From: Paragordius varius
Taxonomy: Eukaryota; Nematomorpha
Direction of reading: 5' to 3'
Length of the DNA: 64,000 bases
Assembly: GCA_964247055.1 (NCBI GenBank)
Contig: OZ176054.1
Coordinates: forward strand, 496,001-560,000
In this document: positions 54,309 to 64,000 of the stretch, one piece after another
How the letters are laid out: every line of letters begins with the position of its first letter
How positions within the stretch are numbered: position 1 is the first letter of the stretch
The notes under the pieces: model-generated
The model's input: only the letters and a program-made list of their open reading frames with translations
The model's database searches: none
Told to the model about the DNA's origin: nothing
Made by a program: the position numbers and the translations under genes

Positions 54309-55189
54309 ACTTTAAAAATCAATGTGTTAAACTAGTCGCATCAATACTCAAGTTAAACTTTGTCCTTAAAAATCGGATATTGGTCACCGGTGAACAAAAT
54401 TATTTTTTATACATTATCTTAGTAAGACTACATCAAAATATAGAGATAGTTTGACAAACTCTTTCATATCCGATTTTTACAACGATACTTTAAAAATTAA
54501 TGTATTAAACTAGTCGCATCAATACTCAAGTTAAACTTTGTCCTTAAAAATCGGATATTGGTCACCGGTGAACAAAATAATTTTTTATACATTCTCTTAG
54601 TAAGACTACATCAAAATATAGAGATAGTTGGACAAACTCTTTCATATCCGATTTTTACAACGATACTTAAAAAATTAATGTATTAAACTAGTGGTATCAA
54701 TACTCAAGTTAAACTTTGTCCTTAAAAATCGGATATTGGTCTCCGGTGAACAAAATTATTTTTTATACATTCTCTTAGCAAGACTACATCAAAATATAGA
54801 GATATTTGACAAACTCTTTTATATCCGATTTTTACAACGATACTTTATAAATTAATGTATAAAACTAGTCGTATCAATAAGTCGCATCAATACTCAAGTT
54901 AAACTTTGTCCTTAAAAATCGGATATTGGTCACCGGTGAACAAAATAATTTTTTATACATTCTCTTAGTAAGACTACATCAAAATATAGAGATAGTTTGA
55001 CAAACTCTTTCATATCCGATTTTTACAACGATACTTTAAAAATTATGGTATTAAACCAGTCGCATCAATACTCAAGTTAAACTTTGTCCTTAAAAATCGA
55101 TTATTGGTCACCGGTGAACAAAATTATTTCTTATACATTCTCTTAGTAAGACTACATCAAAATATAGAGATAGTTTGACAAACTCTTTC

Positions 55190-55203
55190 ATATCCGATTT
55201 TTA
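55190..55203 (+). repeat. Left arm of the monomer's 14-bp inverted repeat
   Basis: ATATCCGATTTTTA here is the exact reverse complement of TAAAAATCGGATAT at 55,269-55,282. The 65-bp spacer has its midpoint on the ACTAGT hexamer. The pairing recurs in most monomers. Common departures are a 2-bp deletion in the left arm (TTCATCCG), a 1-bp deletion (CCGTTTTTAC), CGAATATT in the right arm, and GTGATATT in the right arm. Such a dyad could form a cruciform or be bound by a dimeric protein. That role is inference. Confidence 0.9.
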
Positions 55204-55268
55204 CAACGATACTTTAAAAATTAATGTATAAAACTAGTCGCATCAATACTCAAGTTAAACTTTGTCCT

Positions 55269-55282
55269 TAAAAATCGGATAT
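55269..55282 (+). repeat. Right arm of the monomer's 14-bp inverted repeat
   Basis: TAAAAATCGGATAT is the reverse complement of the arm at 55,190-55,203. In monomers reading TTTGTCTGTAAAAATCGG the complementarity extends two more bases, to 16 bp, because TG precedes the arm and pairs with the CA after the left arm. The extended form is frequent, for example at about 111-140, 651-680, 1,910-1,940 and 32,270-32,300. Confidence 0.88.
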
Positions 55283-55285
55283 TGG

Positions 55286-55295
55286 TCACCGGTGA
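55286..55295 (+). repeat. Perfect 10-bp palindrome TCACCGGTGA in the monomer
   Basis: TCACCGGTGA is self-complementary, has a central CpG, and sits 3 bp after the right dyad arm. It is retained in the large majority of monomers. Recurrent altered forms are ACCGGAGAAC and ACCGGAAAAC (in monomers that also carry the TCTG variant), CACCAGTGAAG (about nine copies), CTCCGGTGAA, CACGGGTGAA and CCGGTGCAC. A protein-binding site is possible but not shown. Confidence 0.85.
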
Positions 55296-57439
55296 ACAAA
55301 ATAATTTTTTATACATTCTCTTAGTAAGACTACATCAAAATATAGAGATAGTTGGACAAACTCTTTCATATCCGATTTTTACAACGATACTTAAAAAATT
55401 AATGTATTAAACTAGTGGTATCAATACTCAAGTTAAACTTTGTCCTTAAAAATCGGATATTGGTCTCCGGTGAACAAAATTATTTTTTATACATTCTCTT
55501 AGCAAGACTACATCAAAATATAGAGATATTTGACAAACTCTTTTATATCCGATTTTTACAACGATACTTTATAAATTAATGTATAAAACTAGTCGTATCA
55601 ATAAGTCGCATCAATACTCAAGTTAAACTTTGTCCTTAAAAATCGGATATTGGTCACCGGTGAACAAAATAATTTTTTATACATTCTCTTAGTAAGACTA
55701 CATCAAAATATAGAGATAGTTTGACAAACTCTTTCATATCCGATTTTTACAACGATACTTTAAAAATTATGGTATTAAACCAGTCGCATCAATACTCAAG
55801 TTAAACTTTGTCCTTAAAAATCGGATATTGGTCACCGGTGAACAAAATTATTTCTTATACATTCTCTTAGTAAGACTACATCAAAATATAGAGATAGTTT
55901 GACAAACTCTTTCATATCCGATTTTTACAACGATACTTTAAAAATTAATGTATAAAACTAGTCGCATCAATACTCAAGTTAAACTTTATCCTTAAAAATT
56001 GGATATTGGTCACCGGTGAACAAAATAATTTTTTATACATTCTCTTAGTAAGACTACATCAAAATATAGAGATAGTTTGACAAACTCTTTCATATCCGAT
56101 TTTTACAATACGTTAAAAACTATGGTATTAAACTAGTCGCATCAATACTCAAATTAAACTTTGTCCTTAAAAATCGGATATTTGTCACCGGTGAACAAAA
56201 TTATTTTTAATATATTCTCTTAGCAAGACTACATCAAAATATAGAGATAGTTTGACAAACTCTTTCATATCCGATTTTTACAACGATACTTTAAAAATTA
56301 ATGTATAAAACTAGTCGTATCAATAAATCGCATCAATACTCAAGTTAAACTTTGTCCTTAAAAATCGGATATTGGTCACCGGTGAACAAAATTATTTTTT
56401 ATACATTCTCTTAGTAAGACACATAAAATATAGAGATAGTTTGACAAACTCTTTCTTATCCGATTTTTACAACGATACGTTAAAAATTATGGTATTAAAC
56501 TAGTCGCATCAATACTCAAATTAAACTTTGTCCTTAAAAATCGGATATTGGTCACCGTTGAACAAAATTATTTTTTATATATTCTCTTAGTAAGACTACA
56601 TCAAAATATAGAAATAGTTTGACAAACTCTTTCATATCCGATTTTTACAACGATACTTTAAAATTTAATGTATTAAACTAGTCGCATCAATATTCAAATT
56701 AAACTTTGTCCTTAAAAATTGGATATTGGTCACCGGTGAACAAAATAATTTTTTATACATTCTCTTAGTAAGACTACATCAAAATATAGAGATAGTTTGA
56801 CAAACTCTTTCATATCCGATTTTTACAACGATACGTTAAAAATTATGGTATTAAACTAGTCGCATCAATACTCAAATTAAACTTTGTCCTTAAAAATCGG
56901 ATATTTGTCACCGGTGAACAAAATTATTTTTAATATATTCTCTTAGCAAGACTACATCAAAATATAGAGATAGTTTGACAAACTCTTTCATATCCGATTT
57001 TTACAACGATACTTTAAAAATTAATGTATAAAACTAGTCGTATCAATAAATCGCATCAATACTCAAGTTAAACTTTGTCCTTAAAAATCGGATATTGGTC
57101 ACCGGTGAACAAAATTATTTTTTATACATTCTCTTAGTAAGACTACATAAAATATAGAGATAGTTTGACAAACTCTTTCATATCCGATTTTTACAACGAT
57201 ACGTTAAAAATTATGGTATTAAACTAGTCGCATCAATACTCAAATTAAACTTTGTCCTTAAAAATCGGATATTGGTCACCGGTGAACAAAATTATTTTTT
57301 ATATATTCTCTTAGAGAGACTACATCAAAATATTGAGATAGTTTGACAAACTCTTTCATATCCGATTTTTACAACGATACTTTAATAATTAATGTATAAA
57401 ACTAGTCGTATCAATAAATCGCATCAATACTCAAGTTAA

Positions 57440-58952
57440 ACTTTGTCCTTAAAAATCGGATATTGGTCACCGGTGAACAAAATTATTTTTTATACATTCT
57501 CTTAGTAAGACTACATCAAAATATAGAGATAGTTTGACAAACTCTTTCATATCCGATTTTTAAACGATACTTTAAAAATTAATGTGTTAAACTAGTCGCA
57601 TCAATACTCAAGTTAAACTTTGTCCTTAAAAATCGAATATTGGTCACCGGTGAACAAAATTATTTTTTATATATTCTCTTAGTAAGACTACATCAAAATA
57701 TAGAAATAGTTTGACAAACTCTTTCATATCCGATTTTTACAACGATACTTTAAAATTTAATGTATTAAACTAGTCGCATCAATATTCAAATTAAACTTTG
57801 TCCTTAAAAATCGGATATTGGTCACCGGTGAACAAAATTATTTTTTATACATTCTCTTAGTAGGACTACATCAAAATATAGAGATACTTTGACAAACTCT
57901 TTCGTATCCGATTTTTACAACGATACTTTAAAACACAATGTGTTAAACTAGTCGCATCAATACTCAAGTTAAACTTTGTCCTTAAAAATCGGATATTGGT
58001 CACCGGTGAACAAAATTATTTTTTATACATTATCTTAGTAAGACTACATCAAAATATAGAGATAGTTTTACAAACTCTTTCATATCCGATTTTTACAACG
58101 ATACTTTAAAAATTAATGTATTAAACTAGTCGCATCAATACTCAAGTTAAACTTTGTCCTTAAAAATCGGATATTGGTCACCGGTGAACAAAATAATTTT
58201 TTATACATTCTCTTAGTAAGACTACATCAAAATATAGAGATAGTTGGACAAACTCTTTCATATCCGATTTTTACAAGGATACTTAAAAAATTAATGTATT
58301 AAACTAGTGCTATCAATACTCAAGTTAAACTTTGTCCTTAAAAATCGGATATTGGTCTCCGGTGAACAAAATTATTTTTTATACATTCTCTTAGCAAGAC
58401 TACATCAAAATATAGAGATATTTGACAAACTCTTTCATATCCGATTTTTACAACGATACTTTATAAATTAATGTATAAAACTAGTCGTATCAATAAGTCG
58501 CATCAATACTCAAGTTAAACTTTGTCCTTAAAAATCGGATATTGGTCACCGGTGAACAAAATAATTTTTTATACATTCTCTTAGTAAGACTACATCAAAA
58601 TATAGAGATAGTTTGACAAACTCTTTCATATCCGATTTTTACAACGATACGTTAAAAATTATGGTATTAAACTAGTCGCATCTATACTCAAATTAAACTT
58701 TGTCCTTAAAAATCGGATATTGGTCACCGGTGAACAAAATTATTTTTTATATATTCTCTTAGCAAGACTACATCAAAATATAGAGATAGTTTGGCAAACT
58801 CTTTCATCCGATTTTTACAACGATACTTTAAAAATTAATGTATAAAACTAGTCGCATCAATACTCAGGTTAAATTTTGTCCTTAAAAATGGGATATTGGT
58901 CACCGGTGAACAAAATTATTTTTTATACATTCTCTTAGTAAGACTACATCAA
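57440..58952. repeat. First copy of the 5,048-bp-offset block
   Basis: This block matches about 62,488-64,000. Markers: GATTTTTAAACG (57,555/62,603), AAAACACAATGTG (57,930/62,978), CTAGTGCTATC (58,304/63,352), GCATCTATACTC (58,679/63,727) and TACTCAGGTTAAAT (58,861/63,909). Confidence 0.87.
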
Positions 58953-61900
58953 AATATAGACATAGTTTGACAAACTCTTTTATATCCGATTTTAACAACG
59001 ATACTTTAAAAATTATGGTATTAAACCAGTCGCATCAATACTCAAGTCAAACTTTGTCCTTAAAAATCGGATATTGGTCACCGGTGAACAAAATTATTTC
59101 TTATACATTCTCTTAGCAAGACTCTCAAAATATAGAGATAGTTTGACAAACTCTTTCATATCCGATTTTTACAACGATACGTTAAAAATTATGGTATTAA
59201 ACTAGTCGCATCTATACTCAAATTAAACTTTGTCCTTAAAAATCGGATATTGGTCACCGGTGAACAAAATTATTTTTTATATATTCTCTTAGCAAGACTA
59301 CATCAAAATATAGAGATAGTTTGACAAACTCTTTCCTATCCGATTTTTACAACGATACTTTAAAAATTAATGTATAAAACGAGTCGTATCAATAAATCGC
59401 ATCAATACTCAAGTTAAACTTTGTCATTAAAAATCGGATATTGGTCACCGGTGAACAAAATTATTTTTTACAAATTCTCTTAGTAGGACTACATCAAAAT
59501 ATAGAGATAGTTTGGCAAACTCTTTCATATCCGATTTTTACAACGATACTTTAAAATTAATGTATTAAACTAGTCGCATCAATACTCAAGTTAAACTTTG
59601 TCCTTAAAAATCGGATATTGGTCTCCGGTGAACAAAATAATTTTTTATACATTCTCTTAGTAAGACTACATCAAAATATAGAGATAGTTTGACAAACTCT
59701 TTCATATCCGATTTTTACAACGATACGTTAAAAATTATGGTATTAAACTAGTCGCATCAATACTCAAATTAAACTTTGTCCTTAAAAATCGGATATTGGT
59801 CACCGGTGAACAAAACTATTTTTTATATATTCTCTTAGCAAGACTGCATCAAAATATAGAGATAGTTTGACAAACTCTTTCATATCCGATTTTTACAACG
59901 ATACTTTAAAAATTAATGTATAAAACTAGTCGTATCAATAAATCGCATCAATACTCAAGTTAAACTTTGTCCTTAAAAATCGGATATTGGTCACCGGTGA
60001 ACAAAATTATTTTTTATACATTCTCTTACTAAGACTACATCAAAATATAGAGATAGTTTGACAAACTTTTTCATATCCGATTTTTACAACGATACTTTAA
60101 AAATTAATGTGTTAAACTAGTCGCATCAATACTCAAGTTAAACTTTGTCCTTAAAAATCGAATATTGGTCACCGGTGAACAAAATTATTTTTTATATATT
60201 CTCTTAGTAAGACTACATCAAAATATAGAAATAGTTTGACAAACTCTTTCATATCCGATTTTTACAACGATACTTTAAAATTTAACGTATTAAACTAGTC
60301 GCATCAATACTCAAATTAAACTTTGTCCCTAAAAATCGGATATTGGTCACCGGTGAACAAAATTATATTTTATATATTCTCTTAGTAAGACTACATCAAA
60401 ATATAGAGATAGTTTGACAAACTCTTTCCTATCCGATTTTTACAACGATACTTTAAAAATTAATGTATAAAACGAGTCGTATCAATAAATCGCATCAATA
60501 CTCAAGTTAAACTTTGTCATTAAAAATCGGATATTGGTCACCGGTGAACAAAATTATTTTTTACAAATTCTCTTAGTAGGACTACATCAAAATATAGAGA
60601 TAGTTTGGCAAACTCTTTCATATCCGATTTTTACAACGATACTTTAAAATTAATGTATTAAACTAGTCGCATCAATACTCAAGTTAAACTTTGTCCTTAA
60701 AAATCGGATATTGGTCTCTGGTGAACAAAATAATTTTTTATACATTCTCTTAGTAAGACTACATCAAAATATAGAGATAGTTTGACAAACTCTTTCATAT
60801 CCGATTTTTACAACGATACTTTAAAAATTAATGTATTAAACTAGTCGCATCAATACTCAAGTTAAACTTTGTCCTTAAAAATCGGATATTGGTCACCGGT
60901 GGACAAAATTATTTTTTATATATTCTCTTAGCAAGACTACATCAAAATATAGAGATAGTTTGACAAACTCTTTCATATCCGATTTTTACAACGATACTTT
61001 AAAAATTAATGTATAAAACTAGTCGCATCAATACTCAACTTAAACTTTGTCATAAAAAATCGAATATTGGTCACCGGTGAAGAAAATTATTTTTTATACA
61101 TTCTCTTAGTAAGACTACATCAAAATATAGATATAGTTTGACAAACTCTTTCATATCCGATTTTTACAACGATACTTTAAAAATTAATGTATTAAACTAG
61201 TCGCATCAATACTCAAGTTAAACTTTGTCCTTAAAAATCGGATATTGGTCACCGGTGAACAAAATTATTTTTTATATATTCTCTTAGCAAGACTACATCA
61301 AAATATAGAGGTAGTTTAACAAACTCTTTCATATCCGATTTTTACAACGATACTTTAAAAATTAATGTATAAAACGAGTCGTATCAATAAATCGCATAAA
61401 TACTCAAGTTAAACTTTGTCCTTAAAAATCGGATATTGGTCACCGGTGCACAAAATTATTTTTTATACATTCTCTTAGTAGGACTACATCAAAATATAGA
61501 GATAGTTTGGCAAACTCTTTCATATCCGCTTTTTACAACGATACTTTAAAAATTAATGTATTAAACTAGTCGCATCAATACTCAAGTTAAACTTTGTCCT
61601 TAAAAATCGGATATTGGTCTCCGGTGAACAAAATAATTTTTTATATATTCTCTTAGCAAGACTACATCAAAATATAGAGATAGTTTGACAAACTCGTTCA
61701 TATCCGATTTTTACAACGATACTTTAAAAATTAATGTATAAAACTAGTCGTATCAATAAATCGCATCAATACTCAAGTTAAACTTTGTCCTTAAAAATCG
61801 GATATTGGTCACCGGTGCACAAAATTATTTTTTATACATTCTCTTAGTAGGACTACATCAAAATATAGAGATAGTTTGGCAAACTCTTTCATATCCGATT

Positions 61901-62487
61901 TTTACAACGATACTTTAAAAATTAATGTATTAAACTAGTCGCATCAATACTCAAGTTAAACTTTGTCCTTAAAAATCGGATATTGGTCACCGGTGCACAA
62001 AATTATTTTTTATACATTCTCTTAGTAGGACTACATCAAAATATAGAGATAGTTTGGCAAACTCTTTCATATCCGATTTTTACAACGATACTTTAAAAAT
62101 TAATGTATTAAACTAGTCGCATCAATACTCAAGTTAAACTTTGTCCTTAAAAATATATTGGTCTCCGGTGAACAAAATATTTTTTTATACATTCTCTTAG
62201 TAAGACTACATCAAAATATAGAGATAGTTTGACAAACTCTTTCATATCCGATTTTTACAACGATACTTTAAAAATTAATGTATTAAACTAGTCGCATCAA
62301 TACTCAAGTTAAACTTTGTCCTTAAAAATATATTGGTCTCCGGTGAACAAAATAATTTTTCATACATTCTCTTAGTAAGACTACATCAAAATATAGAGAT
62401 AGTTTGACAAACTCTTTCATATCCGATTTTTACAACGATACTTTAAAAATTAATGTATTAAACTAGTCGCATCAATACTCAAATTAA
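58953..62487. repeat. Block with 530- and 1,092-bp repeats and a GTGCAC monomer cluster
   Basis: GCATCTATACTC monomers at 58,679 and 59,209 are 530 bp apart. About 59,260-59,690 recurs at 60,352-60,782 (offset 1,092), marked by TTTCCTATCCG, AAAACGAGTCG and TTTACAAATTC. CCGGTGCACAAAA occurs three times between about 61,440 and 62,000, and nowhere else that I noticed. Two monomers near 62,150 and 62,330 read TTAAAAATATATTGG, a 3-bp deletion that removes the CGG of the right dyad arm. Confidence 0.75.
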
Positions 62488-64000
62488 ACTTTGTCCTTAA
62501 AAATCGGATATTGGTCACCGGTGAACAAAATTATTTTTTATACATTCTCTTAGTAAGACTACATTAAAATATAGAGATAGTTTGACAAACTCTTTCATAT
62601 CCGATTTTTAAACGATACTTTAAAAATTAATGTGTTAAACTAGTCGCATCAATACTCAAGTTAAACTTTGTCCTTAAAAATCGAATATTGGTCACCGGTG
62701 AACAAAATTATTTTTTATATATTCTCTTAGTAAGACTACATCAAAATATAGAAATAGTTTGACAAACTCTTTCATATCCGATTTTTACAACGATACTTTA
62801 AAATTTAATGTATTAAACTAGTCGCATCAATATTCAAATTAAACTTTGTCCTTAAAAATCGGATATTGGTCACCGGTGAACAAAATTATTTTTTATACAT
62901 TCTCTTAGTAGGACTACATCAAAATATAGAGATACTTTGACAAACTCTTTCGTATCCGATTTTTACAACGATACTTTAAAACACAATGTGTTAAACTAGT
63001 CGCATCAATACTCAAGTTAAACTTTGTCCTTAAAAATCGGATATTGGTCACCGGTGAACAAAATTATTTTTTATACATGATCTTAGTAAGACTACATCAA
63101 AATATAGAGATAGTTTTACAAACTCTTTCATATCCGATTTTTACAACGATACTTTAAAAATTAATGTATTAAACTAGTCGCATCAATACTCAAGTTAAAC
63201 TTTGTCCTTAAAAATCGGATATTGGTCACCGGTGAACAAAATAATTTTTTATACATTCTCTTAGTAAGACTACATCAAAATATAGAGATAGTTGGACAAA
63301 CTCTTTCATATCCGATTTTTACAAGGATACTTAAAAAATTAATGTATTAAACTAGTGCTATCAATACTCAAGTTAAACTTTGTCCTTAAAAATCGGATAT
63401 TGGTCTCCGGTGAACAAAATTATTTTTTATACATTCTCTTAGCAAGACTACATCAAAATATAGAGATATTTGACAAACTCTTTCATATCCGATTTTTACA
63501 ACGATACTTTATAAATTAATGTATAAAACTAGTCGTATCAATAAGTCGCATCAATACTCAAGTTAAACTTTGTCCTTAAAAATCGGATATTGGTCACCGG
63601 TGAACAAAATAATTTTTTATACATTCTCTTAGTAAGACTACATCAAAATATAGAGATAGTTTGACAAACTCTTTCATATCCGATTTTTACAACGATACGT
63701 TAAAAATTATGGTATTAAACTAGTCGCATCTATACTCAAATTAAACTTTGTCCTTAAAAATCGGATATTGGTCACGGGTGAACAAAATTATTTTTTATAT
63801 ATTCTCTTAGCAAGACTACATCAAAATATAGAGATAGTTTGGCAAACTCTTTCATCCGATTTTTACAACGATACTTTAAAAATTAATGTATAAAACTAGT
63901 CGCATCAATACTCAGGTTAAATTTTGTCCTTAAAAATGGGATATTGGTCACCGGTGAACAAAATTATTTTTTATACATTCTCTTAGTAAGACTACATCAA
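62488..64000. repeat. Second copy of the 5,048-bp-offset block, cut by the window end
   Basis: This is the partner of 57,440-58,952, at least 1.5 kb long and still matching at base 64,000, so its true end lies outside. Differences seen: ACATTAAAAT near 62,563, ACATGATCTTAG near 63,075 (ACATTATCTTAG in copy 1) and GTCACGGGTG near 63,771 (GTCACCGGTG in copy 1). Confidence 0.87.

Larger units (their letters stand above)
55144..55321 (+). repeat. Reference 178-bp monomer (near-consensus copy)
   Basis: This copy matches my hand consensus except for AATAATT in place of AATTATT near its 3' end, so it serves as the position reference (base 1 = 55,144). Relative positions 1-29 are a fairly constant leader. 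Positions 30-40 hold GTTTGACAAAC. Positions 47-60 are the left dyad arm. Positions 61-95 are the most variable part, where the alternatives are TGTATAAAAC, TGTATTAAAC, TGTGTTAAAC and TATGGTATTAAAC. Positions 90-95 are ACTAGT, 126-139 the right dyad arm, 143-152 the TCACCGGTGA palindrome, and 153-178 an A/T-rich tail. SpeI (ACTAGT) and AgeI (ACCGGT) sites recur about once per monomer. The phase, starting at TAG, is my convention only. Confidence 0.9.
53485..57900. repeat. Expanded copy of 39,626-42,600
   Basis: The block has the same monomer order as 39,626-42,600 but is longer by two four-monomer tandem duplications. In the first, about 54,600-55,140 recurs at 55,324-55,864 (offset 724; TAGTTGGACAAAC at 54,625/55,349). 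In the second, about 56,040-56,585 recurs with offset about 723 (TTATTTTTAATATATTC at 56,201/56,924). The offsets to the 40-kb copy step by exactly these amounts, which supports the reading. Confidence 0.82.
1..64000 (+). repeat. Uninterrupted 178-bp satellite array, probably centromeric
   Basis: About 360 head-to-tail copies of one AT-rich monomer fill the window. All read in the same orientation: the motif GACTACATC recurs on the + strand, and I found no inverted copy. The typical monomer is 178 bp with about 27.5% G+C, and most copies differ from the consensus at a few percent of sites. No gene is present. The consensus has stops in all three forward frames (TAG at 1 and 22, TAG at 92 with TAA at 86, TGA at 33 with TAA at 72 and 126), and 178 is not a multiple of 3, so no frame persists. 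No transposable element, unique spacer or simple-repeat tract interrupts the array. Monomer size, homogeneity and higher-order structure match what is known of centromeric satellites. Centromere function is inference. The family is not one I can name. Confidence 0.97.

Noticed and set aside
55144-55321. CENP-B box
   Set aside because: No TTCG followed at the right distance by A and CGGG was seen in the consensus on either strand. ATTCG on the minus strand of CGAATATT variants lacks the CGGG half. The CACGGGTG variants (17,385, 22,378 and about 63,773) are isolated and lack the TTCG half.
1-64000. Protein-coding open reading frames within the array
   Set aside because: Each consensus monomer carries stops in every forward frame, and the period is not a multiple of three. 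Any open stretch is short and is simply repeated satellite with no protein-like character. The reverse strand is equally AT-rich and repetitive.
1-64000. CRISPR array, because of regularly spaced repeats
   Set aside because: The whole 178-bp period is conserved, with no unique spacers between short repeats. The scale and higher-order structure are those of a eukaryotic satellite.
1-64000. Known satellites such as human alpha satellite, Arabidopsis 178-bp repeat, maize CentC or Luzula LCS1
   Set aside because: The remembered Arabidopsis and alpha-satellite sequences do not resemble this monomer. For the others I can compare only length from memory, which is not evidence of identity.
1-64000. 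Inverted monomer blocks or strand-switch points
   Set aside because: The reverse complement of GACTACATC and related strings was looked for by eye and not found. The internal inverted repeats belong to each monomer.
1-64000. Telomeric or subtelomeric repeats
   Set aside because: No TTAGGG, TTTAGGG, TTAGG or similar tandem tracts are visible on either strand.

Overview
The whole 64,000-base window is one uninterrupted array of an AT-rich tandem satellite. The basic monomer is about 178 bp (about 27.5% G+C by hand count of the consensus). Roughly 360 copies run head to tail in one orientation from base 1 to base 64,000, and both window edges lie inside the array. I see no gene, RNA gene, transposon, telomere repeat, CRISPR array or unique spacer. 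Every reading frame of the consensus is closed by stops within each monomer. This is a eukaryotic chromosome, and the most likely setting is a centromeric or pericentromeric satellite block. I do not recognise the family and cannot name the species or kingdom. The 178-bp length alone is not diagnostic, because many plant and animal centromere satellites are near this size.

Monomer anatomy (position 1 = the recurring TAG of TAGTAAGACTACATC). A 14-bp inverted repeat has arms at 47-60 and 126-139. They flank a 65-bp spacer whose midpoint falls on an ACTAGT hexamer palindrome at 90-95. A perfect 10-bp palindrome, TCACCGGTGA, lies at 143-152 just after the right arm. An imperfect palindrome, GTTTGACAAAC, lies at 30-40. 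Length variants include 175 bp, 191 bp (an internal 13-bp duplication), about 170-173 bp, and 146 bp (a 31-bp deletion that removes the left dyad arm).

Layout. 1-11,700: mixtures of 175+191-bp dimers (366-bp period) and longer blocks that recur at offsets of 2,515, 4,309, 8,099 and 8,290 bp. 12,364-19,036: a block of about 3.29 kb present twice at an offset of 3,383 bp. 16,653-26,638: a 4,993-bp unit of 28 monomers present twice in direct tandem, with the crossover confined to 21,646-21,651. 26,639-31,100: a zone of 350-bp dimers and 702-bp tetramers. 31,100-39,600: higher-order units of 356/534, 1,089, 1,978 and 1,061 bp. 39,626-57,900: a segment of about 3 kb (39.6-42.6 kb) recurs 13.9 kb downstream (53.5-57.9 kb), expanded there by two extra four-monomer duplications. 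Between them lie units of 898, 1,076, 2,350 and 2,323 bp. 57,440-64,000: a block of at least 1.5 kb recurs at an offset of 5,048 bp and runs off the window.

The window is therefore a record of repeated unequal exchange or segmental amplification at many scales. Shared private variants allow part of the order of events to be read: the 3,383-bp event appears older than the 4,993-bp event. Coordinates of block edges are from hand alignment. Edges written with 'about' may be off by tens of bases.
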